Notes under the pieces: model-generated
The model's database searches: none
Seen by the model: the letters and a program-made list of their open reading frames with translations, nothing else
Told to the model about the DNA's origin: nothing
Shown: positions 1 through 8,337 of the stretch, piece by piece
How the letters are laid out: the number at the start of each line of letters is the position of its first letter
Numbering within the stretch: the first letter of the stretch is position 1
Made by a program: the position numbers and the translations under genes
Assembly: GCA_036821485.1 (NCBI GenBank)
Contig: DAISJM010000012.1
Coordinates: 8,903-72,902, forward strand
DNA length: 64,000 bases
Origin: DAISJM01 sp036821485
GTDB lineage: Bacteria; Verrucomicrobiota; Kiritimatiellia; CAIQIC01; JAGNIJ01
Direction of reading: 5' to 3'

Positions 1-579
1 CTTCTCCAGCTTGAAATCCGGAATACCGTAGCGAAGCAGGCCGCCGATTTTCTCGGCGCGCTCGAAGACGGTGACCGTGTGGCCTGCGCGGTTGAGCTGC
101 TGTGCGCAGGCAAGGCCGGCCGGTCCGGAGCCGACGATGGCGACGGTCTTGCCGGTACGCTTCTCCGGGGGCTGGGGGACCACCCAACCATTCTCGAATG
201 CGCGCTCGATGATCGTCTTCTCGATCAGTTCGATGGTGACTGCGGGCTCGTTGATGCCCAGCACGCAGGCTTCCTCGCACGGCGCGGGGCAGAGTCGACC
301 GGTGAATTCGGGGAAGTTGTTCGTGGCGTGGAGGCGGTCGATCGCCTCGCGCCAGCGGTTGCGATAGACGAGGTCGTTCCAGTCCGGGATGATGTTGCCG
401 AGTGGGCAGCCGCTATGGCAGAACGGCACACCGCAGTCCATGCAGCGTGCGGCCTGCTGGCGCAGGTGGTCCTCGGCAAATTCCTGGTACACCTCGCGGT
501 GATCGCCCAGGCGTTCTTCAACCGGCCGCGACCGCGGCGTCTCGCGCGTATATTCCTTGAATCCTGTGATCTTGCCCAT
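1..579 (-). CDS. gltD: Glutamate synthase small subunit GltD (N-terminal part, runs off the left edge)
   Basis: Small subunit of NADPH-dependent glutamate synthase, which passes electrons from NAD(P)H through FAD and iron-sulfur clusters to GltB. The 193 visible residues start at an ATG at 579. They show the two N-terminal cysteine clusters typical of GltD (CMDCGVPFCHSGCP, and CPAPCEEAC followed by VLGINEPAVTIE) and then the first dinucleotide-binding loop, VAIVGSGPAGLACAQQL. The start lies just after the gltB stop, so the two are in one operon, downstream of purF. The C-terminal flavin/NAD part lies outside the window. Family assignment is certain from these motifs. Confidence 0.96.
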   Translation of the reverse strand, partial: MGKITGFKEYTRETPRSRPVEERLGDHREVYQEFAEDHLRQQAARCMDCGVPFCHSGCPLGNIIPDWNDLVYRNRWREAIDRLHATNNFPEFTGRLCPAPCEEACVLGINEPAVTIELIEKTIIERAFENGWVVPQPPEKRTGKTVAIVGSGPAGLACAQQLNRAGHTVTVFERAEKIGGLLRYGIPDFKLEK

Positions 580-580
580 G

Positions 581-3500
581 TTACAGCCTCTCCAACACGT
601 CGGTGTCGCTTACGTAAGCGGGTTCGGTTTCGGGAAGTTTGACCTGCTGCCGGGCGACGATGCCCAGCGCGCGCTTGTAATCGATCGGCATGATCTTGGC
701 GAACTTCGGCAGAAGTGCTGCCCAGTTGTCGAGGACGCGCCGGGCGACCGTGCTGCCGGTGTAGCGGTGATGCCGCTCGATCAGGCTGCGCAGTTCGGCG
801 ATGTCTGTTGGGTCCTCGACTTTGTCGAGCTCCACCATCTCCATGTTGCAGCGGGTGGCGGCGAAGTCGCCTTGTTCATCCAGTACGTAGGCGATGCCGC
901 CGCTCATGCCGGCGGCGAAGTTGCGGCCGGTGCGGCCGAGCACGACCACGCGCCCGCCGGTCATATATTCGCAGCCATGATCGCCCACGCCTTCGACGAC
1001 CGCCTGCGCGCCGCTGTTGCGGACGCAGAAACGCTCGCCGGCCAGGCCGCGGACGAACAACTGGCCGGATGTCGCGCCATAGAGCGCGACGTTGCCGATG
1101 AGGATGTTTTCCTCGGGCACGAACGTCGCTTCCTGCGGCGGCACGATGACGACCTTCGCGCCGGACAGGCCCTTGCAGAAGTAATCGTTGGCGTCGCCCT
1201 CGACGCGCACGGTCAGGCCCGGCGCGCCGAACGCGCAGAAGCTCTGGCCGGCGGAGCCGGTGCAGTTGATCGTGATGGAATCCTCGGGCAGGCCCTCGTC
1301 GGAGTAGTAGCGCGAGATTTCGCTGCTGAGGATTGTGCCGAACGTGCGGTTCACATTGCGGATCGGTATGTTGATGACGACCGGTTCGCAACGTTCCAGG
1401 GCGGGCGCGGCGAGTTCGAGCAACTTGTGATCCAACGCCTTGTCGATACCGTGATCCTGCTTCTGGCGGCAGTAGGTGCCGACGGAGGGCGGGACATCGG
1501 GCTTGAACAGGATGCTGGAGTAATCCAACCCCTTGGCCTTCCAATGCTCAATGGCCTTGCGCGTCCCGAGACGGTCCACGCGGCCGACCATCTCGTTCAC
1601 CGTGCGGAAGCCGAGTTGGGCCATGATGCGGCGCAACTCCTCGGCGACGAAGCGGAAGAAGTTCACCACGTATTCCGGCTTGCCCGTGAACTTCTTGCGG
1701 AGTTCCGGATCCTGCGTCGCGATGCCGACGGGGCAGGTATTCAGGTGGCAGACGCGCATCATCACACAGCCCAGCGTAACGAGCGGGGCGGTGGAGAAGC
1801 CAAACTCTTCGGCACCGAGCAGGCAGGCGATGGCCACGTCGCGGCCGGTCATGAGTTTTCCATCGCACTCGACGACGATACGCGAGCGCAGGTCGTTGAG
1901 CACGAGCGTCTGGTGCGTCTCTGCCAGGCCGAGTTCCCACGGCAGGCCGGAATGCTTCAGGGCGGTTTCCGGCGAGGCGCCGGTGCCGCCGTCCCATCCG
2001 CTGATGAGCACGACATCGGCCTTGCCCTTGGATACGCCGGCGGCGACGGTGCCGACGCCGACCTCGGACACCAGCTTCACGCTGACGCGCGCGTTGCGGT
2101 TGGCATTTTTCAAATCGTGGATGAGCTGGGCCAGGTCCTCGATCGAATAGATGTCGTGGTGCGGCGGCGGCGAAATGAGCTGCACGTACGGCGTCGAGTG
2201 GCGCGTTTTCGCGATCCACGGATAGACTTTTTCCGCGGGGAGCTGGCCGCCCTCGCCGGGCTTGGCGCCCTGCGCCATCTTGATCTGGAGTTCCTTCGCG
2301 CTGAGCAGGTAACGGCTGGTGACGCCGAAGCGGCCGGAGGCCACCTGCTTGATCGCGCTGATGCGCCAGTCGCCGGTGGGGTCGGGGAGGAAGCGTTCGG
2401 GATCCTCGCCACCTTCGCCGCTGTTGCTCTTGCCGCCAAGGCGGTTCATGGCGATGGCGAGGGTCTCGTGGGCTTCCCTGCTGATGGAGCCGTAGGACAT
2501 GGCACCCGTCTTGAAGCGTTTCACGATCTCGGTCCAAGGCTCGACCTGATCCAGCGGGATGGGTTCCTGTGCGGGCAGAATTTCGAGGAGGCCGCGAAGC
2601 GTCGAGAGCTGGCGCGACTGGCTGTTGATCAGTTCGGCGTATTCGCCGTAGAGCTTCTCGTCATTCGATCGCGCGGCCTGCTGCAGCTTGGCGATGCTGA
2701 CCGGGTTGAAGAGATGATACTCGCCATTGCGCCGCCACTGATATTGGCCGCCGACATCGAGGTCGAGGGAGCCCGTGACGTGCTGCGGCGGGAAGGCCCG
2801 CGCATGGCGCATCTGCGTTTCGCGCGCGATTTCATCCAGCCCGATGCCGCCGATGCGGGACGGCGTGGCGGTGAAGTACTTGTCAATTACGGCGGCGCTG
2901 AGGCCGACGGCTTCGAAGATCTGTGCACCGCAATAGCTCTGCAGGGTGGAGATGCCCATCTTCGACATTACCTTGAGCATGCCCTTGTTCACGGCCTTCA
3001 CATAGTTCTTCGTGGCGGTCGGGGCGTCCTTGATCTCGGGGATCTGCCCGTTCTCGATCATGTTCGCGAGCGTTTCGAACGCGAGATACGGATTGACCGC
3101 GGCGGCTCCGTAGCCGATGAGCGTGGCGAAGTGATGGACCTCGCGTGGCTCCGCGCTTTCGACGACAAGGCCGCAGCGCGTGCGCAGACCGTTGCGAATG
3201 AGGTGATGGTGCAGGCCGGCGGTTGCGAGAAGCGCCGGGATCGGGGCCAGCTCGCGGCCCGCGCCGCGGTCCGAAAGGATGAGCAGGGTGGAACCCTCAT
3301 CGATGGCTTTTGACGCAGCGGCACAGAGCTCTTCCATCGCCTTGGCGAGGCCGGGCCCGCCCTCGTCCACGCGGAAGAGCATCGGGAGGGTGACGGCCTT
3401 CAGGTTGCCTTCGCGGATCTGGCGAATCCTCTCCAACTCCTCGTTCGAGAGAATCGGCTGGGCCACTTTCAAGCGGTGGCAGTGCGCGGGCGTTTCCTTG

Positions 3501-5197
3501 AACAGGTCGCCCTCGGGTCCGAGATAGGTGTAGAGCGACGTGACCAGTTCCTCGCGGATCGCGTCGAGCGGCGGATTGGTGACCTGCGCGAACAACTGCA
3601 TGAAGTAGTTGCAGAGCAGTTGCGGGCGCGACGACAGCACGGCCAGTGGTATGTCCGTACCCATCGAGCCGATGGGCTCCAGCCCCTTGACGGCCATCGG
3701 TGCGAGGATGATGCGGAGATCCTCAAGCGTATAACCGAAGAGCTGCTGGCGCTGCAGCAGGTTGTCGGACAAGCCGGGGGCCTTGGACATGTCGGGCGCC
3801 GGAAGTTGCTTCAGCGGGTGAAGGTTGTCCTTCAGCCACTTTCGGTACGGCTTGCGCTGGCTGACCTCGTTCTTGATTTCCTCATCGTCCACGATGCGGC
3901 CCTTCTCGATATCGACGAGCAACATGCGGCCGGGCTGGAGGCGGCCCTTGTAGAGGACGTTGTCCGGGGCGATCTCGAGCGCGCCCATTTCGGACGCGAG
4001 GACCACAAAGCCGTCCTTGGTGACCGTGTAGCGGGACGGCCGCAGGCCGTTGCGGTCGAGCACCGCGCCGATGCAGCGGCCGTCGGTGAATGGAATGGAT
4101 GCCGGGCCATCCCAAGGCTCCATCATGCAGGCGTGATACTCGTAGAACGCGCGTTTCTCGTCGGACATGGTCTTGTGATTCTGCCACGCCTCGGGGATGA
4201 GCATCATCACCGAGTGAGGCAGGGAGCGGCCGGTGTGATAGAGCAGCTCCACGGCGTTATCGAGGATGGCGGAATCGCTCGCGCCGGGCGTGGCGATGGG
4301 GAACAGCTTGGCCATGTCGTCGCCGAACAGCGGCGATTCGAACAGGTGCTGCCGCGTGTTCATCCAGTTCATGTTGCCGCGGACGGTGTTGATCTCGCCG
4401 TTGTGGCAGAGGAAGCGGAACGGCTGCGCGAGATCCCACGTCGGGAACGTGTTGGTGCTGTAGCGCTGGTGCACCAGTGCGAGGGCGCTGGACATGGACG
4501 GATCGGCAAGGTCCGGGAAGAACGGCTCGATCTGATCGGCCAGCAGCAGGCCCTTGTAAATCATCGTGTTGCAGGAGAGGCTGGGGATATAGAAATATTT
4601 CTTCTCCCGCAGGTTGGATTCACGGATCGTGCGTTCCAGGACTTTGCGGATGACGAACAACTTCCGCTCGAAGTGCTGGGCATCCGTGATGCCCTTGCCG
4701 GCGGCAATGAAGACCTGCGCGATGAACGGTTCGACTTTGCGCGCGATGTCGCCCAGTACTTCGTTATGGACGGGGACGTTACGCCAGCCGATGACCTGCT
4801 GACCCTCGCTACGGACGACGTCCTCGAAGGTCTTTATGCAGAACTCGCGTTCCTTCGCGTCGCGTGGAAGGAAGACGAGGCCCGCGCCATATTCCTTTTC
4901 GCCCGGCAACTTCAGTCCGGCTTCGCCGGCCTTCTCCACGAGGAACCGGTGGGGGAGTTGCATCAGGATGCCGGCGCCATCGCCGGTCTTCTCATCGCAG
5001 CCGCATGCGCCACGGTGCGAGAGGTTGACGAGGATTTCCAGCGCCTTGTGGATCACATCGTGGGAAGGGGCGCCCTTCAGGTTGCATACGAAACCTACGC
5101 CGCAGGCATCGTGTTCGAACGCGGGGTGATACAACCCCTGCGCCGAAGGCGCGCCTGCGGGTCGCTGGGGAACATCCTGTGCTGACTCTGTCATCAT
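581..5197 (-). CDS. gltB: Glutamate synthase large subunit GltB
   Basis: Makes glutamate from glutamine and 2-oxoglutarate. The 1538 residues are full length for the family. The class II glutaminase domain comes first: the nucleophile is Cys32 in HDACGVGFVC, so a 31-residue propeptide would be removed. The central and FMN domains follow (KPGEGGQLPAEKV, SGWDGGTGASP). The 3Fe-4S cysteines (CVMMRVCHLNTCPVG, near residue 1145) come next, and a C-terminal beta-helix domain ends the protein. I chose the ATG at 5197 because GAGGA precedes it. The open frame continues upstream through purF, but that extension is only an out-of-frame reading of purF. The gene starts 34 bp after purF and ends next to gltD. 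Confidence 0.97.
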   Translation of the reverse strand: MMTESAQDVPQRPAGAPSAQGLYHPAFEHDACGVGFVCNLKGAPSHDVIHKALEILVNLSHRGACGCDEKTGDGAGILMQLPHRFLVEKAGEAGLKLPGEKEYGAGLVFLPRDAKEREFCIKTFEDVVRSEGQQVIGWRNVPVHNEVLGDIARKVEPFIAQVFIAAGKGITDAQHFERKLFVIRKVLERTIRESNLREKKYFYIPSLSCNTMIYKGLLLADQIEPFFPDLADPSMSSALALVHQRYSTNTFPTWDLAQPFRFLCHNGEINTVRGNMNWMNTRQHLFESPLFGDDMAKLFPIATPGASDSAILDNAVELLYHTGRSLPHSVMMLIPEAWQNHKTMSDEKRAFYEYHACMMEPWDGPASIPFTDGRCIGAVLDRNGLRPSRYTVTKDGFVVLASEMGALEIAPDNVLYKGRLQPGRMLLVDIEKGRIVDDEEIKNEVSQRKPYRKWLKDNLHPLKQLPAPDMSKAPGLSDNLLQRQQLFGYTLEDLRIILAPMAVKGLEPIGSMGTDIPLAVLSSRPQLLCNYFMQLFAQVTNPPLDAIREELVTSLYTYLGPEGDLFKETPAHCHRLKVAQPILSNEELERIRQIREGNLKAVTLPMLFRVDEGGPGLAKAMEELCAAASKAIDEGSTLLILSDRGAGRELAPIPALLATAGLHHHLIRNGLRTRCGLVVESAEPREVHHFATLIGYGAAAVNPYLAFETLANMIENGQIPEIKDAPTATKNYVKAVNKGMLKVMSKMGISTLQSYCGAQIFEAVGLSAAVIDKYFTATPSRIGGIGLDEIARETQMRHARAFPPQHVTGSLDLDVGGQYQWRRNGEYHLFNPVSIAKLQQAARSNDEKLYGEYAELINSQSRQLSTLRGLLEILPAQEPIPLDQVEPWTEIVKRFKTGAMSYGSISREAHETLAIAMNRLGGKSNSGEGGEDPERFLPDPTGDWRISAIKQVASGRFGVTSRYLLSAKELQIKMAQGAKPGEGGQLPAEKVYPWIAKTRHSTPYVQLISPPPHHDIYSIEDLAQLIHDLKNANRNARVSVKLVSEVGVGTVAAGVSKGKADVVLISGWDGGTGASPETALKHSGLPWELGLAETHQTLVLNDLRSRIVVECDGKLMTGRDVAIACLLGAEEFGFSTAPLVTLGCVMMRVCHLNTCPVGIATQDPELRKKFTGKPEYVVNFFRFVAEELRRIMAQLGFRTVNEMVGRVDRLGTRKAIEHWKAKGLDYSSILFKPDVPPSVGTYCRQKQDHGIDKALDHKLLELAAPALERCEPVVINIPIRNVNRTFGTILSSEISRYYSDEGLPEDSITINCTGSAGQSFCAFGAPGLTVRVEGDANDYFCKGLSGAKVVIVPPQEATFVPEENILIGNVALYGATSGQLFVRGLAGERFCVRNSGAQAVVEGVGDHGCEYMTGGRVVVLGRTGRNFAAGMSGGIAYVLDEQGDFAATRCNMEMVELDKVEDPTDIAELRSLIERHHRYTGSTVARRVLDNWAALLPKFAKIMPIDYKRALGIVARQQVKLPETEPAYVSDTDVLERL

Positions 5198-5231
5198 CGT
5201 GCCGTCCTCTGCGTTACAAGTTGTTGTCCGG

Positions 5232-6662
5232 TCAAATCTCTGCCGTGCCGGCCGTCTCCAGGGCCTTCTTGGTATGGTTCTCCGCGACATCGGTCGGGTA
5301 CTTTCCGGTGAAGCATCCGGTGCAGTAGTCGCCGGGGTGCTCGAACGCCGACAGCAGGCCCTCGATGCTGAGATAGGCCAGGCTGTCCGCGCCGATGAAG
5401 TTGCGGACCTCTTCCAGTGAATGCTGTGCGGCGACGAGTTCCGTCCGCGAGGGGAAATCGATGCCGAAGAAGCAGGGGTTGCGTGTCGGCGGGCAGGAGA
5501 TGCGCATGTGAATCTCCTTGGCGCCCGCGCGGCGCAGGGCCGCGACGCGGCGGCGCGAGGTGGTGCCGCGGATGATGGAATCGTCGACGACAATCACGCG
5601 CTTGTCGCGCACGACGCCGGGCACGACCGCGAGTTTCATATCCACGCTGTCACGGCGCTGTTCCATTTCCGGCATGATGAACGTACGGCCGACGTAGTGA
5701 TTACGGATGAAGCCATAATCCATCGGAATGCCGCTCTGCTGGGAGTAGCCGATGGCGGCTGCACTGCCGCTGTCGGGAACGGGGACGACGAGGTCGGCCT
5801 CGACGGGATGCTCCTGCGCGAGGCGGCGACCGAGGCGGACGCGCGTTTCGTGGACGCTCTGCCCGAAGACGCGGCTGTCGGGGCGCGCAAAGTAGACGTG
5901 CTCGAAAATGCACTGGCCGAGCGACCCGCTTACCGGCTCGCAGAACGTGCTGCTGCGAATGCCCTTGGCGTCGACCGTCACGAGTTCGCCGGGCAGGACA
6001 TCGCGCTCATAGGTGGCGCCGACCTGGTCCAGTGCGCAGGTTTCGCTGGCGAAGACATAGCCCTCGCCGAGGCGGCCGATGGACAACGGGCGGAAGCCGT
6101 AGCGGTCGCGCGTGGCCATGACGGAATCCTTCGTCATGAGCAGGAACGAAAACGCGCCCTCGAGATCGGCCAAGGCGCGTTCGACGCGGCGTGTGCGCGA
6201 GCGGTAGAGCGGATCGGCGAGCAGGTGCATCAGAATCTCGCTGTCCGTACTGGTCTGGAAGATGGCGCCGGCTTCCTGGTAGGAGCGCCGCATCTGTGTG
6301 GAGTTTGTCAGGTTGCCGTTGTGCGCGAGCGCCCAGATGCCATCGACACACTCGAAGACGATCGGCTGGACGTTCTGCGGCCGCGACGAACCGGTGGTTG
6401 AATAGCGGACGTGACCGATACCCAGGGGTCCCTTCAGTTCGATGGGGGGGCGGTTGGAGAATACCTCGGAAAGCAGTCCCATGCCCTTGATGGACTTCAC
6501 CTTCTCGCCGTTGCTGGTGACGATGCCCGCGCCTTCCTGGCCACGATGTTGCAGCGAGAAGAGCCCGGCATAGATCACCTTCGCCGCGTCCGGAACGCCG
6601 AACACTCCGAATATCCCGCAGGACTCCCGCGGCCTGTCCAAATTGTCAGCTAATTCGCTCAT
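5232..6662 (-). CDS. purF: Amidophosphoribosyltransferase PurF
   Basis: Catalyses the first committed step of purine synthesis: glutamine plus PRPP gives 5-phosphoribosylamine. The 476 residues begin with a 14-residue propeptide before the nucleophile Cys15 (ESCGIFGVFG). The glutaminase domain follows (LQHRGQEGAGI, HNGNLTN), and then the phosphoribosyltransferase loop VIVVDDSIIRGTT near residue 357. Cysteines in SLGQCIFEH, RISCPPTRNPC and DYCTGC match the Bacillus-type enzyme with a 4Fe-4S cluster. It lies 34 bp upstream of gltB with no terminator between them, so purine entry and glutamate synthase are probably co-transcribed. Paired palindromes lie 240-280 bp upstream. Confidence 0.97.
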   Translation of the reverse strand: MSELADNLDRPRESCGIFGVFGVPDAAKVIYAGLFSLQHRGQEGAGIVTSNGEKVKSIKGMGLLSEVFSNRPPIELKGPLGIGHVRYSTTGSSRPQNVQPIVFECVDGIWALAHNGNLTNSTQMRRSYQEAGAIFQTSTDSEILMHLLADPLYRSRTRRVERALADLEGAFSFLLMTKDSVMATRDRYGFRPLSIGRLGEGYVFASETCALDQVGATYERDVLPGELVTVDAKGIRSSTFCEPVSGSLGQCIFEHVYFARPDSRVFGQSVHETRVRLGRRLAQEHPVEADLVVPVPDSGSAAAIGYSQQSGIPMDYGFIRNHYVGRTFIMPEMEQRRDSVDMKLAVVPGVVRDKRVIVVDDSIIRGTTSRRRVAALRRAGAKEIHMRISCPPTRNPCFFGIDFPSRTELVAAQHSLEEVRNFIGADSLAYLSIEGLLSAFEHPGDYCTGCFTGKYPTDVAENHTKKALETAGTAEI

Positions 6663-6769
6663 GCACGCTCCAGTATTGAATCAAGAGACATGAAAACCGT
6701 CAGAGAGACAATAGTCGAACCTCACCACCGACCCGGAGGTCAGCGATAGGAAGGTCTTGGTCCCCGGAC

Positions 6770-6784
6770 GCTCTTCAAATACCA
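6770..6784 (-). promoter_or_regulatory. Weak candidate sigma-54 promoter for purF-gltBD
   Basis: On the minus strand the sequence reads TGGTATTTGAAGAGC. It keeps GG-N10-GC spacing but differs from TGGCAC-N5-TTGC at several positions. The -12 GC lies 133 and 165 bp from the two upstream palindromes, about two helical turns further than at amt and glnN. Suggestive only. Confidence 0.25.
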
Positions 6785-6896
6785 CACCCGCGCCCCATGT
6801 AATAGCTAGATTCGTTCCATGTTTAGACTATATATATAAGATGCTTATTATAAACGCATTGCGTAATTTGCCGTTGGGCTGGAAGGCTGCAAAATA

Positions 6897-6942
6897 CAAC
6901 AATATTGTAACGCATGGCGCGATGAATATTACATTTATGTAG
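6897..6942. promoter_or_regulatory. Tandem palindromes upstream of purF (TTACA-N4-TGTAA type)
   Basis: Two near-palindromes: CAACA-ATAT-TGTAA (centre 6903.5) and TTACA-TTTA-TGTAG (centre 6935.5), 32 bp apart. The same motif, in pairs 30-31 bp apart, occurs upstream of amt and glnN and at nadE. Function is inferred as binding sites for a shared nitrogen regulator. Confidence 0.55.
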
Positions 6943-6966
6943 CACGAAACCTTGGGAAGGCTGTGC

Positions 6967-7000
6967 AAAAAGAAACGCCCCGCTGGAGGGCGGGGCGTTT
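6967..7000 (-). terminator. Rho-independent terminator of the amt-glnK-porin transcript
   Basis: Perfect 11-bp arms (AAACGCCCCGC and GCGGGGCGTTT) around a 6-nt loop. On the minus strand a T-rich tract follows. It lies 20 bp beyond the porin stop codon. Confidence 0.9.
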
Positions 7001-7020
7001 CGGCATTCCTGGGGGTGAGT

Positions 7021-7809
7021 TTAGAACGTGTATTCGGCGGTGACGCCGCCAACGACGATATCGCCGTTGTTGAAGTAGATCTCATCAGCAGCATCTTCGA
7101 TATCGGAATCGAGGAGCTTTGCGTAGGTGACATACGTGCTGACGGTCACGTTCTCCATCGGCACGTAGCTGAGCGTGAGGGTCGCGCCGGCGTCATTCAG
7201 TGCGCTGTCATCCACGCCGAAGTAGTACTCGTTGTAGCTGCTGTCGGCCATGCTGATGGAGAGCGCGCCTTCGAGGCTGAGGCCCTCAGCCAGATCGAGG
7301 CTGTGCGAGACCGACGCAGAGGCATAGAAGCCGTCCGCTTCGTCGAAGTCGTACGCCACCATGAGGGTAGGGGCGAGGATGATGTCGTCCAAACCGAGGG
7401 TGACCTGGACTTCGCGTGTGCCGGGGGCGGCGGCTCCGACGCCCGCATCATCCGTCACGGTGGCGTGAGGGAAGAGGTACTCGGCCACGGCGACGCTGAG
7501 GCTTACGGCGTCGATCGGGACGTCGTAGGACACGGTCAGGTCGACCTCGTTGAACTCGTTCTCGGCATCGGGCCCGAGGTTGTCGGTGAGGTTGAAGTTA
7601 CCCCACGCGTTGAACGACAGGCCGTAGTCTGTGGCGGCGGTGAACGACGGCTGCAGGACAGCTTCGTCGTTCAGCAACTGGCCGCGCCACAGGTAGCCGG
7701 AATTGCCGGCGACCGACACGGTGCCCTCGGCGGCGAGGACGGACATGGGCACGGAAACGATCACGCAGACCAGCAGAGCGGCCATGCGCATACAGGTTGT
7801 CTTACTCAT
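7021..7809 (-). CDS. Outer-membrane beta-barrel (TorF/TIGR02001-like putative porin)
   Basis: A 262-residue exported protein. A signal peptide (MSKTTCMRMAALLVCVIV..VLAAEG) leads into alternating beta-strand sequence. Near its start is GYLWRGQLLNDEAVLQPSF, resembling the 'YxWRGxx..D..PALQ' opening of TorF-like putative porins, and it ends in an aromatic residue (AEYTF) as outer-membrane barrels do. The ATG at 7809 is preceded by AGGAGAAG; the upstream extension is not coding. It lies 162 bp downstream of glnK with a strong hairpin between and its own terminator after. Context suggests a nitrogen-regulated outer-membrane channel, perhaps for ammonium or small amines. The substrate is unknown. 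Confidence 0.75.
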   Translation of the reverse strand: MSKTTCMRMAALLVCVIVSVPMSVLAAEGTVSVAGNSGYLWRGQLLNDEAVLQPSFTAATDYGLSFNAWGNFNLTDNLGPDAENEFNEVDLTVSYDVPIDAVSLSVAVAEYLFPHATVTDDAGVGAAAPGTREVQVTLGLDDIILAPTLMVAYDFDEADGFYASASVSHSLDLAEGLSLEGALSISMADSSYNEYYFGVDDSALNDAGATLTLSYVPMENVTVSTYVTYAKLLDSDIEDAADEIYFNNGDIVVGGVTAEYTF

Positions 7810-7903
7810 TTTGCTTCTCCTATGTTTCCGGACCGCGCATTGGGACGGCCGGCTCCTTGATCTGGCGTTTTCACCGGACACCCGGATCGACGCATCTCCT
7901 CCC

Positions 7904-7955
7904 CGGTCCGATGTTAGGTGATGCCACAAGAGGGTCAAGCCTAACATCGGCCGGT
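7904..7955 (-). repeat. Large inverted repeat between glnK and the porin gene
   Basis: Perfect 11-bp arms CCGATGTTAGG and CCTAACATCGG (7908-7918, 7940-7950) with a 21-nt loop. They extend by CCGG on each side with one bulged base. No T-tract follows, so it is not a standard terminator. It may be an RNA processing or stabilising hairpin, or an operator. Confidence 0.7.
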
Positions 7956-7971
7956 CCAACGTTGGTTCACC

Positions 7972-8313
7972 TCATCCGATCGCGATGCCTCCTGTTTCGC
8001 CGGTGCGGATGCGGTGGCACTCGTGCAAATCGAGTACGAATATCTTGCCGTCGCCGATCTGGCCGGTGCGCGCGCTTTCGGCGATCGCCTCGACCGTGGG
8101 TTTCACGAACGCCTCGTTGACGGCGATTTCGAGTTTCACTTTCTTGAGCAGGCTGCCCGCTTCCTTATGGCTGCGGTAGATCGCGGCGGTGCCCTTTTGG
8201 CGACCGCGACCCATGACCGTGGTGGCGGTGACCAGGTGGATTTCCTTCTCGGTCAGCGCCTGCAGGACAGGATCAAGTCGATCCGGCTGAATGATGGCAA
8301 TGATGTATTTCAT
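7972..8313 (-). CDS. glnK: PII nitrogen regulatory protein (GlnK/GlnB family)
   Basis: Trimeric PII signalling protein that binds ATP/ADP and 2-oxoglutarate and normally controls the adjacent Amt channel. The 113 residues align without gaps to E. coli GlnB: MGRGRQKG (T-loop base), TGQIGDGKIFV and RIRTGE are present. Tyr46 is kept, but the uridylylation position 51 is Glu (sequence IYRSHKEAG). I chose the ATG at 8313, which gives the standard length; a GTG seven codons upstream (8334) is possible. The gene lies 24 bp downstream of amt in one operon. Loss of Tyr51 means GlnD-type uridylylation at the usual residue cannot occur. Confidence 0.95.
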   Translation of the reverse strand: MKYIIAIIQPDRLDPVLQALTEKEIHLVTATTVMGRGRQKGTAAIYRSHKEAGSLLKKVKLEIAVNEAFVKPTVEAIAESARTGQIGDGKIFVLDLHECHRIRTGETGGIAIG

Positions 8314-8337
8314 ATTCCCTGTTTTCCTTTCCACATG

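Larger units (their letters stand above)
6663..7020. other. Intergenic region between the porin gene end and purF
   Basis: No convincing gene. It holds the porin terminator (6967-7000), two TTACA-N4-TGTAA-like palindromes (6897-6910 and 6929-6942), an AT-rich stretch around 6820-6860, and a weak -24/-12-like element (6770-6784). It is therefore the promoter and enhancer region of purF-gltB-gltD. The short open frames here have no ribosome site or recognisable product. Confidence 0.6.

Noticed and set aside
557..3313. A 918-residue open frame on the plus strand opposite gltB
   Set aside because: It is the antisense shadow of gltB, whose reading frame carries clear glutamate synthase motifs; high GC keeps opposite frames open.
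3476..5185. A 569-residue plus-strand frame opposite the start of gltB
   Set aside because: Antisense shadow of the same gene; no ribosome site and no recognisable protein.
6757..6942. Short frame in the purF upstream region
   Set aside because: No ribosome site, unusual composition and it overlaps the palindromic sites; treated as noncoding control DNA.
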